The notes: generated by a model not told the origin, from the letters alone. Counted from the first letter of the stretch, positions 42,050 to 56,974 are shown. The stretch is 64,000 bases of DNA from Syngnathus acus (GCF_901709675.1 NC_051092.1:8386491-8450490); one strand, 5' to 3'. Numbers and translations are program-made.

Positions 42050-42475
42050 CCATTAGTGTTGTAGTCAAGACCACACCTACCTACCGAGACATTATCGAGA
42101 CTAGAAAGTTTTGAGATGGAGACACGACCAAGACTGTGAATATAATCAAAGAAAGAAATCACACAACAAAATAACCAGTATGTTTTTTATTACATTTGCA
42201 ACAAACACAAATTCTCTTATGTTATTATTGAAATGATGCAATGAAACAAATATCAAATCTAAGCAAATTTGTGGAGGGGCCGTGGCTCTCCTGGCAACAG
42301 CACTTCCATTCTGCATTTCTGGTAGTACTGTCATGGTTTTGATCATAAATCCAGAGTCTGGCCTGTCTGAGACCGAGACAAGACCGAGTAAAAATGCCTT
42401 TGATTCTGGGATGAGCTAGAGACCCTAAAAAAGTGGTCTTGAGACCCGTCTCAAGAACTGCAACCCGACCGGCCA
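42050..42475. mobile_element. fish repeat with 'gagaccgagacaagaccgag' core, inverted ends
   Basis: The left edge TGTTGTAGTCAAGACCA is roughly complementary to the right edge TGGTCTTGAGACC...GAACTGCAAC. The core contains GAGACCGAGACAAGACCGAG and AAAAATGCCTTTGATTCTGG, both familiar from a high-copy teleost element. Non-coding; probably a decayed DNA transposon. Confidence 0.45.
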
Positions 42476-45059
42476 TTATTTCCCTTTATTTCTAAACAAA
42501 ACAGACACAGCATAAAGCCATAGCCCCCTCCCTTGGTCCCTGTCCGCCCCCTAGCCAAGGCCACCCCATGCCTCGCACGTTCCTCTCAGACAGGCAGCAC
42601 GACACTGGGCCCCCCGTCCCCATCCTCTCCATGGCCTCCCCCCCCAAAACTTGTCAGAGTCCCCCAGTTCCATCCATCATATTTGCCCCCTGGCCTCCAT
42701 CGCATCCCCACAAAAGCAGCCTCGTCAAAGAAAAGAAAAGGTGAAAAAAGAGGGGGAGAAGAATACAGCCGCTACCATGCAGAACAGTGCTGGCCCAAGG
42801 ACCGTCTTTTGTCCCAAGCCCTGCCTCTCTTCGCCTGGTCTTGCCTGCGAACACACCCTTTTCTTGGGAAGAACAACAGCCCAGAGGCCTGGGGGATGGA
42901 ACCGGGGTGTGATCGTAGCTAAAGTAGAATAGTTTGTTCCCCTCTATGGCCCCTTGGTCACCAGCAGACCCTGTGTGTTGAGCTGTCAAACAGGGACGCC
43001 CTCGCCCTCCCCTCGCGGCCATGGGCACTCCCTCTGGGGGGCAGCAAGAACCACCAAACTCCTGACTCAGGGGCTCTCACACCGTGCTCCGCTGACTTAC
43101 CAAAGCTGCTCTGTGAAGTGGAACTGTAAAACTCAGGTGAGGAGGGGGAGTTGGGGCACATCAGGAAAAGATTTGCATAGCCTCACATCTCCCACACCTG
43201 TGACTTTTGTGTGCTGTGTGCATTCAAGTGTAATTGCCACTGCCCCACTGGATTCTATGGCTAAGTGTTCCAAAAGGGAAAAAAGAGGAACTACTTCTTA
43301 CTGCTCGAGCTGATTGACATCGGATCCGATAAGTATTATAAATAAATATAAAATATAAAAATAAAAATAAATAAAAGCGGACGCTGATTTTGGCCAATCA
43401 GTCATATACTATATATGCATATGTAGTCCAACAACGATGATCTACTATCACCATTACTAAAATAGATTATATTTGAAGAGAGACTACAGTTTGTAACAAT
43501 AAGACTGCAAGAATTAGACGAACTCCGCCACACCAAACCACAACACCGCCTATGTAGACTATGTAATTGGCCACGTTCCAGCTCTATTCATCCAAAGAAC
43601 AAAAGTGTGTAGAGACTGCAAAAAGCCAGCCACTGTGTTTGTTTAAACGTGTAAAGCTGTGTCCAGTCCTGAGCGGCGCAGATTGTGATTTTCCCAGGTG
43701 AACAACGCCATGAAGAGCGTTGCATCTTCAAGCTCATTAAGGAGCATTCTGAGCCATTAGAATGCATTCAGCAGGGTGTGCATACCCCCAGACTCCAGTG
43801 TCAGGGCACAGAGCCATGCCCAAAGGCCCCGGGGTGGGGACCTATGTTCAAAGGGCCCAGGGAACTCAGCAGAAGGAGTTGATCCTTTTTTTTTTTTTCC
43901 TTCTTATTCTGTGAGCAATGTGTGGGTAGAGGCAGGGGCGTGTGTGCAACAGCTTGCTGGGTTCCCTCGCCTAAGGAATTCAAACGTCCCTTGAACTGTT
44001 GAATGGAATGATGGATGAATTTGAAACACGATTCCTAAAACACGTATGTTGTGCGAACAAGCAAAATCCAACCAGTGATCTTTATAAGATGACATCATGC
44101 TGTCAATGTTGTGTTGACAGTTGTGCAAACACAAACAGTCCCCCTTGTGGACAGCAGCCAGATCCTCCAGCATCAGACGCCCATTGATTCTGCTGACTAT
44201 AGTGTCGCACCACAGACCACTGTCATGCCATTCGGTGCTGTGTGTTGCTAGGTAGAGTGCACCAGCCCATGCTATATTTACATCTGTGTGTGTTTGTGTG
44301 TGAGAGAGACAAGCTTGCAGCGTCCCATTCTGATTGCTTGAGTGTTATAAATGAGAGTCATGTCAGCACAGGGACCCCCAGCCATCTGTGATACTCACTC
44401 ACACAAACATTCACACACACTCATAAATAGTGCTTGCTGTCCTATCTTGAAATTAATGACTCCTCTTTTACACATGTTGCATGAATTTAATTTTCCTTCT
44501 TCAATCACAAAAATGCACTTTTCGGCACAGATGTGTGACGTGTCTGTAGAATGGGATCCAAAAAAATTAACATGAACAAATCTATGCTGCACAAATTGTG
44601 TCTAAAGTTGCAAACAAGACTGTGATGAAAGTAGGACTGTAAGTAGGTAAAAAATAGAAAGGCGAAAGTAGGCTTCATAGTATACAGTAGATCTACCGTA
44701 TGTGGGTGCAGGTCAAAGGAGGAGACTGCAAAGGATGTGTGGGCTTTGGTGCTATAATGTGTCACTGATAACAAGCTCCATTTTATTGCTGATTAAGATG
44801 TTCTGTGGAACGTAGAGGAGAGACCCTGGCTTATTTTTTAGGTCTCCTAAAATGGGATTTATGCCTTTTTTAATTCAATTAATCAGACATTTCCCGCTGG
44901 TGAGGAATAGTCAAATATTTATAGACTCACGCTCCTGGCTTTTTTCTTTTCACTGTGAATCATATTGTGGCATCACAGCTATAATAAACTGTCACTCAGA
45001 CTAAATCTGCTCCAGTTTCTCGGAATATCATAATGTTGCCCCATACGAAATGGGTTTTA

Positions 45060-45290
45060 TCCATCCATCCGTCCATCTATTTTCTATATCAACTTCCCCT
45101 CATTAGGATCGCGAGTGCACTACTAAGTATGCAAGCTAATCCGTGTGTTTAACCCTGGACTGGTCGCCAGCCAATCGCCGGGGACACATGAACAAACATT
45201 TATCCATCCATCCAATTTCTGAACCGCTTCTCCTCACAGGAGTCACAGGAGTGTTGGAGCCTGTTCCAGCTGACTTCTTTGGCCGCAAGC
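45060..45290 (-). mobile_element. two abutting SINE fragments (same family)
   Basis: A first copy starts CCATCCATCCGTCCATC at 45062 and runs to about 45200. A second tail half restarts at TTTATCCATCCATCCAATTT followed by CTGAACCGCTTCTCCTCAC. This looks like one insertion into or next to another. Confidence 0.6.
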
Positions 45291-48200
45291 GTCTGAAGCT
45301 GACCGCGCTTGCAGAATCGGCTTCCACTAGCATAGAGTCAGTCGCATTTAGCGCCTACTTAACCAATCTTAATTTGCATTACTACGTTCTGAGCTCCTTG
45401 CCTGCACCTGCCTTGTTCACCTCACCTCTTGCCCCATACCTGTGGACCTCATCTTGTAGCCCGCCATTTAACTCCCCTGGCAATAACTGAGTTAATAAAG
45501 TTTCATCTTGTAAATCTTCATCCCATGCCTGCTCGTGAGTCCTTCCATCTATAAAACATAGGATAGACTAAACCTTAATTTTGTTATCAAGTGACGATGC
45601 ACTAGACAAAGTGAAAATACTATGTTTTAGTGTGGCAGGTGAATTTAAAATACCACGGCTATGGACTGACATTTATTTTATGCCAGTGGCAAAAAACTGA
45701 ACTTGAAATAATATTACAGTTTCAACCATAGCTTGTTCCTTGCTTTAAAATCGCTGACATCACAGTGAGGCTAAGCTAGTCATGTTGCCATTTCCTCCAA
45801 AATTCAATGCTGGAAAGATAGGTGGTTGCCAGAGTTTCTTGTGTTGGTATGTTTTGGTGCAGGCCAAGACAAAACAACCCATGACGTGTGGTGTCCCTTA
45901 CAGCTGGGAACTGTCTGCCAGCCAGGAGATGGACAGAAGGTCAGAAAAAGGAGAAGAAAAGAGATGGAGAGAAGGAAAAAAGACAGAAAAAGGAGTGTTA
46001 TGTGAAGGTGAATAAAACAGGAGACAAAACCTGAAAGTAGATCAGACATGAGAAGAATCCCATTTCAGATGGCACAGAAGTAAGCATGAGTTGCAGTTGT
46101 AGGCCTACCACCAGTGCAGTCTGCCCTGCCTACTGCTGCTCCTGCCCCTCCCAACTGAGCGAGAACAAAACAGGTTGTAAAGAAGCCAAGTTGTAAAAGA
46201 CAAAGAATGAAAGCGCAAATTCACACAAAAAAGGTAGTAAGTATAAAGGGTCAAAGTGGCAGGAGTCCGAACTCTTGACCTCCACGGTGACCAAAGGCTA
46301 CCACCTCATTTAAAACAATACACTCATCATCTTTGTGCCTCGAAGCCTCCCCGCTGGCATCTTTCAGCACTAATCATGTCGGCCCACCCTCCTCCTTCGG
46401 CTCGGACTCTCCTATATATATGCTCCACTTGGGAGGGTTACCTCATTCTAACAAAAGACATCTTCCTCTCATCCTCCTTGCCGGAGACAGCAGGACAGAT
46501 GAGGAGACACAAGTGTCAGCTCATTCCTTTAATGCAAGAAACTCTTCAGTGAAGAGGTGGCAAATCCACTGATCAGCGGCTTAACATGAAAATGCTTCAA
46601 AAGACCTGTGCAGCTTTCTTCAAGAATATCACAGCAGGATGGCCTACCAATCTCTGCCTATGCATTGTGAAGCACGTGCGCTGCTATGCCAAAGCACAAA
46701 ATACCTCGGGATGCAAATGTACTAAAGGTTTATGTGTTACTTCTTGACAGATTGATTGAGTTCCTTTTCCTTGCATCCGTGCTCTTATTAGTTGCAAGTT
46801 TACAATTTCGACGTCCCTTTTACAGAAATTGACACAGTTCAGTTCAAATGGGCTCGTTTGTGTTCAGATTCATCATTCAAAAACAGGAAAGAACTTTTCA
46901 GCCACTCGAGGCATGTGTTTTGTGCATCAGTATGAGCATGCATATCACTGTGCGTGTGTGTCATTGTGTTTTCCTTTGTGCATGCGGCGGTGAGTGTGCG
47001 CCCGCATTCAGCATCTCCCTCAGCTAATGAGTGGCGGCCCACCTCTCCAGCAGGCCTGGCAGTCCTCAGCTACGAGGCTGGGGCTGCCTGCTTTCTCATG
47101 CTAATCGCACACTTTGTCCCTGGGTGGATAATCCTGCGCCGGCTTTGTGCGGGCCCCAGAGGAGAGCCCCACAAGGTCGACCTCGCTTCACAGAGAGCCA
47201 CAAAGAGCCAAAAGCAGCAGCAGCACCCCACTCTAGGCGCGTGCACGCCTGCACGCAGACATCCACAAAAAGCACGCCCGCTCTTAAATGCACGCTCACA
47301 CTCATTAGTTATTCTCGATTTCAGCAGTCTCGAGTCATTAAAAGGAGCGGCTTGTTTCCAAGCACGGACACACATCCTCTTATACGCTACACATGCAGGA
47401 AAATTTCACTAGTTTTTAGACGAGGCAGCCAAACTATATGAATGACAGACATACTGTACAACATTCATGCTTCCCGAAGTAAAAATTGCCACCATCTTAT
47501 TGCGAAGCGCATTGGACATATTTGAGAAAAAAACGATAAATCTGTTTCAATTTGAAAGCTTTTTCAAATAAGTTAAAAATGGTCGAATTCTTGTTTTATT
47601 TGATTTTTGTAGGTCTTGGGTTGTTACATACAAACAAAAGTGGGTAGTTTTTGCGGAAACTATGGTTTTGTCAAACAGTTGTGCACTACTTCGACATTTT
47701 ATTTTAAAAAACACGTGAGAACATGCATGTTTAAACGTTCAAATCCATGTTGCCACAGCAACAGTGTTTTGCGAAAACTTGTTTTAACATCATGAAGGTC
47801 TAAACACTCTTCCAAGCAAATAAGTAAGCGAATAGATCTGGTTAACCGGCTTGAAAGAATAAAACATTTATTTCCTGTAGCCAACATGTGACACTAATGC
47901 TACGATAAAAAAAAAGTCTTTCGACTTCTTCAGGCCTTAGATTCTCACCAATTGTATAACATTTAGATATCATCATGTGTCTCAATTTAGAGTTGTTTTA
48001 ATGAATCCGATCTGAACCTGGAAAATTTCCCGTACCACCTGTGCCAAAACACTATATATATTTTTGGACAATAGAAGATAGCCAGATTACCTCAAGAGCA
48101 ACCATACAAGTACAAGGAGAAGGCCACAAAGAAATCTTGTCAGATTGCACTCCTTGTTATTTTACCGGGCTTCTTAAAGGCAATGCTGCTTTAAGATGGA

Positions 48201-48424
48201 CACATAAAAACACATTGAAGGTTCAGATGGGCAAATGCCTGCAGAGACAGAGGAGGGGACAGGACTCCAGCGCGTCCACTGGAGGTCAGCAATTAGAATG
48301 TTTGCTAAAACTGCATGTCCCATATTGTTGAAAAAGTCTAATTAACTTTTAGATGCAAAATGTGACCATTTAGGCGTGGCTTGGAGTCTTGAGTTGTGTC
48401 GGATTTTTTTTTATACCTTGTGAC

Positions 48425-48462
48425 ACTGAACCGGATACACATTATAGAAAATGGATGGATGG
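48425..48462 (+). mobile_element. SINE tail remnant
   Basis: CTGAACCGGATACACATTAT then AGAAAATGGATGGATGG: only the (ATGG)n tail end of the family survives. Confidence 0.45.
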
Positions 48463-51400
48463 TCTTACAATGTGCTTATTAAATAACCTACTATCTTGAG
48501 GGTCGGGATAATTCGGGACGAGTGCATCACAAGCAATGAGTATGGCTTTCTTGCTGCTTCATTAGCCAGAAGCAGCAGAGCACTGTGGGCCAGTGTGAAG
48601 AAGCAAAAAGAGGGTTTGTAATCCTCTGTGGCTTGTAAGACAGCCCGATGTCTGTCCAGGGACACATGAGGACAGTTTTGTTCCACAAACAAGGGACGCA
48701 CACAAATACACACATAAATGCACACACAGGCACAACTCTAGAAATCCTACTGCTTCTGGGCTCGTAATCTTCATTAGGTATTCTGACAGAGTTTTGCTTT
48801 GGACACCAAGTTGACAGACAGTGTAAGAGAGAAACAGAGAAAGGGTGTAAAGGGAGGGGGTGAATCAGACAAAAAAAAAATCCCCTTTACTGCTCTCCCT
48901 GCCATCATTGGTAGATGGCACAAGGTCTTTTCTGTGCTTTTTGCTAATTGGCCACCCAGGCATTGACTCTGGCATCAGTTCTCTGCCAAAACACATTCTA
49001 GCTCCCACCCCCTGGCTATTCGGCACTCACCTTGCCATTTAATGTCTCTGATATCCTTGTTGCCATGGTGAATGAAAACAACCACTGAAGATGATGGCAA
49101 AAAGTACTTTTTTTTGGTAAGTTTTGCCTTACACGATCTAATGCAATCCAATGCAAGAGTGGATGATAAATTCTGCCTTTAGAAAGATAATATTGCTGAG
49201 TTATATGTGTATGTATTTCTACCGTCCAAAAAAATCTGCTTTTTCAGTAGTCACATCCATGAAGGCCCTCAGCTTTGAAGCAAAGAAGTCGGTGGACAAA
49301 AGCTGACGTCATTATTTCATTAACTTATTAGCAGAGGTCATCCTGCACTTTTGCCTTTCCTGCCTTGGAGTGGCAAAAGGCATGCAGTAATTTATTTAGA
49401 CAACCTGAAAGAAAGAACAGAGAATGGGGGAGAGGAGAAGAAGTAATTTGATTGTCAGAGGGTCCATATGGTTCTGTGGCATTTTGCTTCACCCTGACTG
49501 GCTGAGGCCTTTCTTGTTTCAAGCTAATGACAAACTTCCTCATCCTCCCCGCGTCCATCTCTCAATAGCACCACGCCAACAACCAATCCCCCCCACCCAA
49601 TCCCCAAACGCTGCGAATCTGTTGAGAGAAAGAATAGGCAAGGCAACAATGCCGGTGTGTGAGGGGGTGTCAAGTGACCCACAGAAAATACTATCAAACA
49701 AAACTGGAACTCTGAGGGCTCCACAATAGAGCGCCTTGCTCTGTTCTGGGCTGTGACACTGGTGAGGAAAGATAAGGGAATTTCTCAATACACCAAAAAG
49801 GAAAAAAGGAGAGTTTTGCTTTTCAGTTATTCAAGCCTTCAATCTAACCGTCCGTCCCCCCCAAATAGATTAGGTCTTGTGTGTTTAAAAGGGTCGCTGA
49901 AATAAAGAAGCACTTTGTCGGACAAGTTAGCCTTGTTGGTGTTGATGTGTGCATTATGAGCGGCGGTTTGATGGTGCTCTATGCAGATGGTGGGGAAATT
50001 TGCAAAGCCCTTGAAACTAACTTATGATCAAAGGCAATACATTTATCACATAACTGCTTCTATAGAGTTTCCAGATGCAGACTCACTGCATCATCACACC
50101 TATCAGATCTTTTCATCGTCGAGGTTTGTTTGCCATGATGCTATAAACGGTGTGTTGTAAAAGATAAACAGGGAATTGGAATTAGCCCGGAGGAAAGAAG
50201 AATGAAATTTTGAATGATTCTAGTCACACACAAAACCAATCCCACCTGTTATTTTTTTAATTATTGCTACAAAAATATGGTAAAGTTAACGCATCACCCA
50301 ATGTTTAGTTGGTGACCCTTGCTCGAGATAAATGTTTTTAAGAAAAAAAACAAATCTCATTCAGCATTCTTCATTTTCTTGTATTCTTTCATAATCATGT
50401 CTTCGAGGAAGTGAAATAATCATAACTCCAAAGTCTGTTTCAATGGAGTTGTTTTAAGACAATCGAGCATCCATGTTTAAATAATTCCCAGTGTTAGCAT
50501 ATTCACCGGGCATGGGAGAGAACCAAAAATAAAAGACCGTTAAGACATTTCTCTGCATAAAAAAAACCTAACCGAATGCTTATCTCAACGTTTGGGCCAG
50601 AAGGGGCTTTACTTTGGACAGAGCTACTCAAAAATGCGTTATTTGCACAGCATACAACTTCCCAGTCACTATGGATTAGGCAAACAATACAGCTACCCCT
50701 ATTCTGTCGTCCCCCTACCCCACCAAAAAAAAAGAAAGCCTCCACCCAAATTAGTCTTTCTTTGGCAAGTTATAAAGACCTGAGTATGAATGAGGGCCTC
50801 TGTTTGTCCAGAGAAGATAACACACGCACACTCACAGTGAGGGGGAAACACTGTTGTGTGTTCCTATGCGCCATCTTATTGGCAATACAAGACGGTCTCA
50901 TCCGTTAATATATATATATATAGTATGTACTATATATGTGTGTATTGCACTGATTGTATTTTTTTTCAATGATCGTGCCACAAAAAATACATATTTGTGT
51001 CTCCAAAAATCATCTTGACCAATTGGAATAAATGTATAGTCAGAAAAATGAATGTTTTTTTTAACTGAAGTTTGTATGATAGTGTACGAATTGAATTTTT
51101 TTCTTAATGGTAAGATGAGCGCTTGGATATATTATTTCCATTAAGTTGAGGATTTACATAAACAAAATGCATATTTGAGAAGTTAAAACAGAATGACATG
51201 ATTAGTGTGTTTCAGACATTATCAGATGACTTACTCATAGATGCCTCGGGCACATTCCTCAGTCTTAAGTGTTGTATACCATGTACTCCTCTGATAATTT
51301 GATCGAAGAACAGTACTTGTCTATTCCGCAATACTTAATTTTGTCTGAATGCAATCCTCCTTTGAGGTGTCACTAAGCCTTTCTGTATGTAATGAAGGAA

Positions 51401-51651
51401 CATTATTAAAACAAGTCCAAACTGTTCAACTTCATCAAGTCCATCGGCCTGTTTTCAAGGCAAATGACTTGACTTGTCTGAGTTGAAAGCTTTTTGCCCC
51501 TCGCCGCCATCCTGACGATCCACCTGTAATTGGAAAAGACATGGCCAGAAGCTAAAGACAAGCCACTGAGCATGCTTTTTAAATCCCAACAAAGAATCCC
51601 AATAAACAACAAAGAATTGGTTGTAACATTGTGTGAAATATGGATTCAATA

Positions 51652-51695
51652 AGTTTCCAGGATAAGCGGTGTTGAGAATGGATGGATGGATGGAG
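51652..51695 (+). mobile_element. SINE tail remnant
   Basis: CCAGGATAAGCGGTGTTGAG followed by AATGGATGGATGGATGG. Tail-only fragment of the same SINE, opposite in orientation to the four longer copies. Confidence 0.5.
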
Positions 51696-54600
51696 GTTGA
51701 CTTTTGCAAGAAACGTTTTGGGGGTTTTTTTTGTTACTGATTTTAGGATTAAAATAGTGGCGACAAATTGTGATTTAGAGATAAGTGATGGACTAAAGGA
51801 CTGAGCTGGCTAGAAATAAAGACGGACTGTTGATGACGGACTGGCAGTGGGGCCACTAGCGAATGACGGATTGGCAACAGTTACCACCACGTACGACCTC
51901 ATTCGGGTTAATTTGCAAAAAAAGGAACAGAAGATTTGTGATCAATCCCGCTGTTTTCCAACTTGATGAAGAGCATTCTCTGATGTGGCCGGTAGAACTA
52001 AGATTAGCGCTCTTCAGGTCCGACATGCAGACAAACTCTCTCCAGGATGTCTGAGTGACTAGGCAGCTCAGAGTTCGAGCCCTCTGAGCCTCGACCCTGT
52101 TCGCTTTATAGCCACAGCCAATCCAACTGTGCTCAGGGTCAACCCCTCACACAGTGGATTCACAGGGGGCAGTTTGCTCAACCTCAGCCTGTACCAGCAT
52201 ACATCCTGTTGACACCACCACTCCGGCTGGCAAATTCACACTTTTACAAACAACACTTCATTACGCTCCCCAAAGCACTGCAGACGGAGTTAAATAAAAA
52301 AGACCAGCACAATTCAAAACAAATAAGTAGGCATTACTGTATTTGGCAAACAAACACAAAGGAAGCATGTTTTTACTCTGGTAGGTACAAGTGTTACACA
52401 AACACAACTTGTTAACTAATTTAGGAATTGAAATGTGATGGCAGTGTAGCCAATTATGTTTGAGTGAGATCAACATTCTTGTGCAGACAAAGTACAATCA
52501 ACAAGCGGGAATAATTTGATTAAGTGGCTGCTTTGCTGTTTCCGCTCGTACTAGTCAAGTAAAATAAATACTGCTCCATTCACAAGTTAATACCCCACTT
52601 CAGTAATAGATGGAATGTAAATGGTGGAGGCCTCAACATGGAACAATCAACAGGGATTAAAGTGATCTCCTCAGCACGTTCACGTTATCCTCATCGAGAA
52701 AATGTTCAAATGTCGCTCTGGAAACTGGAACATTTGAGACACAGTATATGGAACCTGTCTGCTGTAGAGATAACTGTTTTCTAAATGGTTTTGACAAATA
52801 ACGGTCATCTTTGTAAGTTCTAAAGAAATTTAGATTTATAATACAAAAAATATATTATGTTTTCATGCACTGGGACTCCCACAAATGTATGTGTTACCTT
52901 TTGCTGCTGAATCGTAAAACCTCTGTAATTTGATTGGAAGATGATACGGGGGGGGAAAAAACGTGTTAGTGATGACAACATCAAACGTGGATGCAGAGCA
53001 GTAAAGTAGACTCTTCAATAGGTTGACTGATCAGTTCAACCTTTACTATATACCTCATCCAACTATGCATAGAGGAGATTTATATGTTTTGAAATTATAG
53101 AATACATTCACTTGACATATTGTTTTTACCTTAACTCAATTATCCTTAAATCTAGTTGATAGTAGGATAAATAAGGGCATTTCTTTATAGATGTCCACCA
53201 AAAAGAATGGAGGTTGAACCACAGCTAAAGGAGTAGTTAGTTATTATCGATCAATATCAAACCGACTCGTAGACATGGACACGGTCGGCACGTCTCTTCC
53301 CAATCACTCCTGTTTGGTGATAGCAGCAGAGCGAGCTCCCTTCCTGGGAAGGTTATGCTTATCTCTGTTTATCTAGCTGCAGGCCTTCATCATCTGATTC
53401 GTGATTGTCATAATCATTTGGGCCACACAAAGCAGCTCAGTCATAAACCTGCACTACGTTCCACCATTGTTGTTTAGGTTGCACTTTGTGAGAATGGACA
53501 CTAAACAGGCAAAGGATTTCACAGACGTTTACATATTAATAATCATGTCAGAAATGCTCAGGTGGTGATGTGTTTTCAAATGTTTGCATTTTCGGTTTCC
53601 AAAGTATCGTAATCTAGAAATGTTAATAAACTTGTATTTTCCTGAAATATTGACATACGGTAATGTTGATTTTTTTTAAGGCTTTTTGTATGGATTGTAT
53701 TTTTTAAATGTATTTTGAAATCTCACATAACCCCGTGGAGTGCGTTTCATGCATCTTTCCCGGATGGATGCCTATTTTGTGGATGAAGGACAAGAGATGA
53801 AAAACTAAAAAAAAAAAAAAAAAATGGGACAGACTAAAGATGGATGGGCGTACCGACTAAACTCTCTGCACGTCTGACGGACCGTTTTAACACACTAACA
53901 TGGAAGTCTTCCAAAGATGTGTGTAATCCTTCCGTGCAGACCGAATGTGAAATTAAAAAGAGAAAAAGGCAGGGGGTGACAAAAGGACACTCAAGTGAAA
54001 TAACGAGATTATTTCTGAAATCCTATTTATGAGAGATAACATTGACTGAAATACAAATTAATCTTTTGAGTTACACGCTTAACTATATTTTGTAACATAT
54101 TACCATCTGGTGGTCTTTTTATGTGACTGTCATCTTCAAATAAAGTTTTCATTACACCAAATATCCCAGGAGTGGGTTCCCGCCGTAAATTAAGTGGACG
54201 TGAATAGTAAATTAGCCAGCTACTGAGGTTTAAATGTTTGTTATTATGTATTATGAAACCTCAGATTTGCGTCTACGCTTGGCTAAACGCAAAGCGGGAT
54301 TCTGGGTGAAGGAAGCCATGTTAACCTTTTTTTTTTTTTCCACACAGAGGGAAGATGGACGGGGGCTTGCATGAAACCGACAGAAGCCCTTTTCAATGAC
54401 AAGAGCGGACAGGGACGATTGTATTATGAACGGGAACAGACGGACGATGACGGAAGGGTCGCCAGGTCGCAGACAAAGGAGGGGCCGGACCAGCAAAATT
54501 AGGTAAAGTGCTCACCTCTGCATGCACCCTCATTTGTGAAATGAAAAAATGAAATATCACAACTAGACAATATATGGCCTCAAAATGGCATTAACTCTTT

Positions 54601-56974
54601 CAAGAAAAATCTGATACATAATGTGATCCATGTATGAATACAAGTAACTATTGCTTTTCGGATGAATGATAAAATATTATTCTCCAAATGAACGACAAGT
54701 AACATATTTTATTTTACACGGGGTCCTCGACTGATGACATTCCACTCCTAGAGATTTTTGACACAAGTCAGGCCATGTAGTCTTTCAATAGCCTACAGTA
54801 ACGCAGAAGTAAAGGCCCGATGACAGTGAATGCAGCCCATAATGAACCCCGACCACCTGTTCACCATCACTGATCTATATGAATGCCAAAAGCCATATGT
54901 TTTATATTCCTTTTAAGTTAATAAAAAAACAGACACAAAAGTCACCTTATTAGTCAGTAAGACCTAACTGATGTCTGTACACATGGTCAATGTGAACATT
55001 GACATCGAAATATTATTCATAAATCCACAATTGGTTTCCCATCAGATTTGAAGCCCAACATGTGTGTCTGAGCTTGTCTCTGTGTGCGCAAGCACCCATT
55101 GGTGAAAGTGTGTGTCTCGAGGACTTGCCTCTGGGATTTGGATCCAAATGAGTGGAGTGTTGGTGCATTAATGAGTAACACACATCCCTCATTTTCAACA
55201 AAAGCCCCTCCCACCCCAAACAAAACACACATGCATTCAAAACACACCAACACTCTTCGCCTGCTCCTTCCCCTTTTGACATTTCAAGGCCGTGTTGGGA
55301 GCCAGAGGAGGAACTTCTTCATTTGGAGTGTGAGACAATGTGGCAGGCTGGTTGGCTTTGTGCGCCTGACATCCCACCGAGGCACAATATGGCTCCGTCA
55401 GGGATCAGTGGGAATACACAATGCCCATTACCCACGGGGCTGTGCAGAGGACCACAAGGGCAGGGCTGCGACGGGCCCATTTCCAGACTACAGGGTGTCT
55501 AGGCCACACTGAGAGAGCCATAGAAGGGTAGAACAAGGATCAGGGATGGTTGGTACCACAGAAGATTTAAAAATGAAAGAGAGCTAAGATAAAGAGAAAA
55601 GATAACTCGAAGAGAAACGCACATGATGCAGATTTAAAAGAGAGGTTATGAGAAAATGGCAAGATTGAGGCAGGCAAAGACGGAAAGAAATAAAAGAGGC
55701 CATTGAAAAAGAATGAAGCAGGTCTTGTGCCAGTGAAAATGAAAGAGACAACTTTCTCTTGGAAGAAGAGGGGAGTCTTAGAGCTGAACTTGGTGCCTTG
55801 ATCTGCATAGAGGCCACCTTGAACAAACAGAAGAGGTCAGAGATGCATTTTCACCTTCACTGCTGCACCTTTGACCCCTCACTTCTTTGAGTGGGCACTG
55901 GGGGCGGACATCAGGCGCCTGAGAGCCAAAGGTGGTGACCAGGGGTCACGCAGGGGCACCAAATGGGACAGAGACACAGATAGAGAGGGTGGATGAGGGT
56001 CAATGAGCCAGCTGAACTTAACCATCAATATCCCTGGAGAATCTTCCTGTCACTTCTTTTCCTTCTCTAGTAAGAAGTGTTAAACCAGTTAGCTCAGCAA
56101 ACAAATCTGTGATGCGGTGATCCTACCTTTGAAGTTGGGTGGGAAACGGTGGCAAAAGCGATACAGTGACATCTGTGTTGAAGCTCAAGGTCAGCTAGCT
56201 CCATTCAGTCTTATCGGGCGTGCTGACCTTACTTGAATTTCACACCAAATGTCACAGCACTCCACTGATCTGAGTTTGGGAGCTAACTGGTCTGAATCTT
56301 TAGAATATGTTGATTTCAATGTTATCACATAGCCATTCTGTGCATTTTGGGTAATTCCACCACATGTAAACATTACATGTACGTATATGATTGTGGAAAG
56401 ATAAATTAACTCTGGATGCCTAAGTTATTTGGGGAGTGTTGTTATGAAAATTAAACCGATTTGTATCATTTGTGAAGAATATAAACTGAAATATCACATG
56501 CAGGTTCTCATTGAAAAGGGATGTTGTAATCTGTATTTTTTCCCATTTCTGTGCATATCTAAAATAAGATTTCTATTGAAGTTGCATTTACTCTTTTCTT
56601 TGACACAAGTTCATAGGACTGTCTCCACTACTACTAGATCTAGTAGGTCTCCAATGAGGGCTGGGCGATCATGGGAAAAATGATAATCACAAATATTTGG
56701 ATTGATATTGAAATCAAATTTAATAGAATAATTATTCATTGATTTCAGAACGTAGTATTTATTCCGCTATCAAAACTCAACTAGTCAAACTTACCATCAT
56801 AGCCGCATCCTTGTATGTTGAACACTATATACTCAAATATCCTACTCTCTTTTTGTCAAGAACAAAATCACTTTGTTGTGACTCATGTATTTTGATCCTG
56901 CTGCATCCACACCTTGCTACATTGCATCTTTGCACACTTTCAAACAATAAAAAGAAAGCACCTCAATGATATAT

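Noticed and set aside
42533-43313. Pro/Ser-rich frames on both strands
   Set aside because: Overlapping frames of similar length on both strands, no recognisable domain and no splice structure; treated as composition effects in GC-rich DNA.
46954-47441. 152- and 136-codon + strand frames
   Set aside because: Two + strand frames and one minus frame are all open across the same block, which indicates low stop density in GC-rich DNA rather than a gene. No family is recognised.
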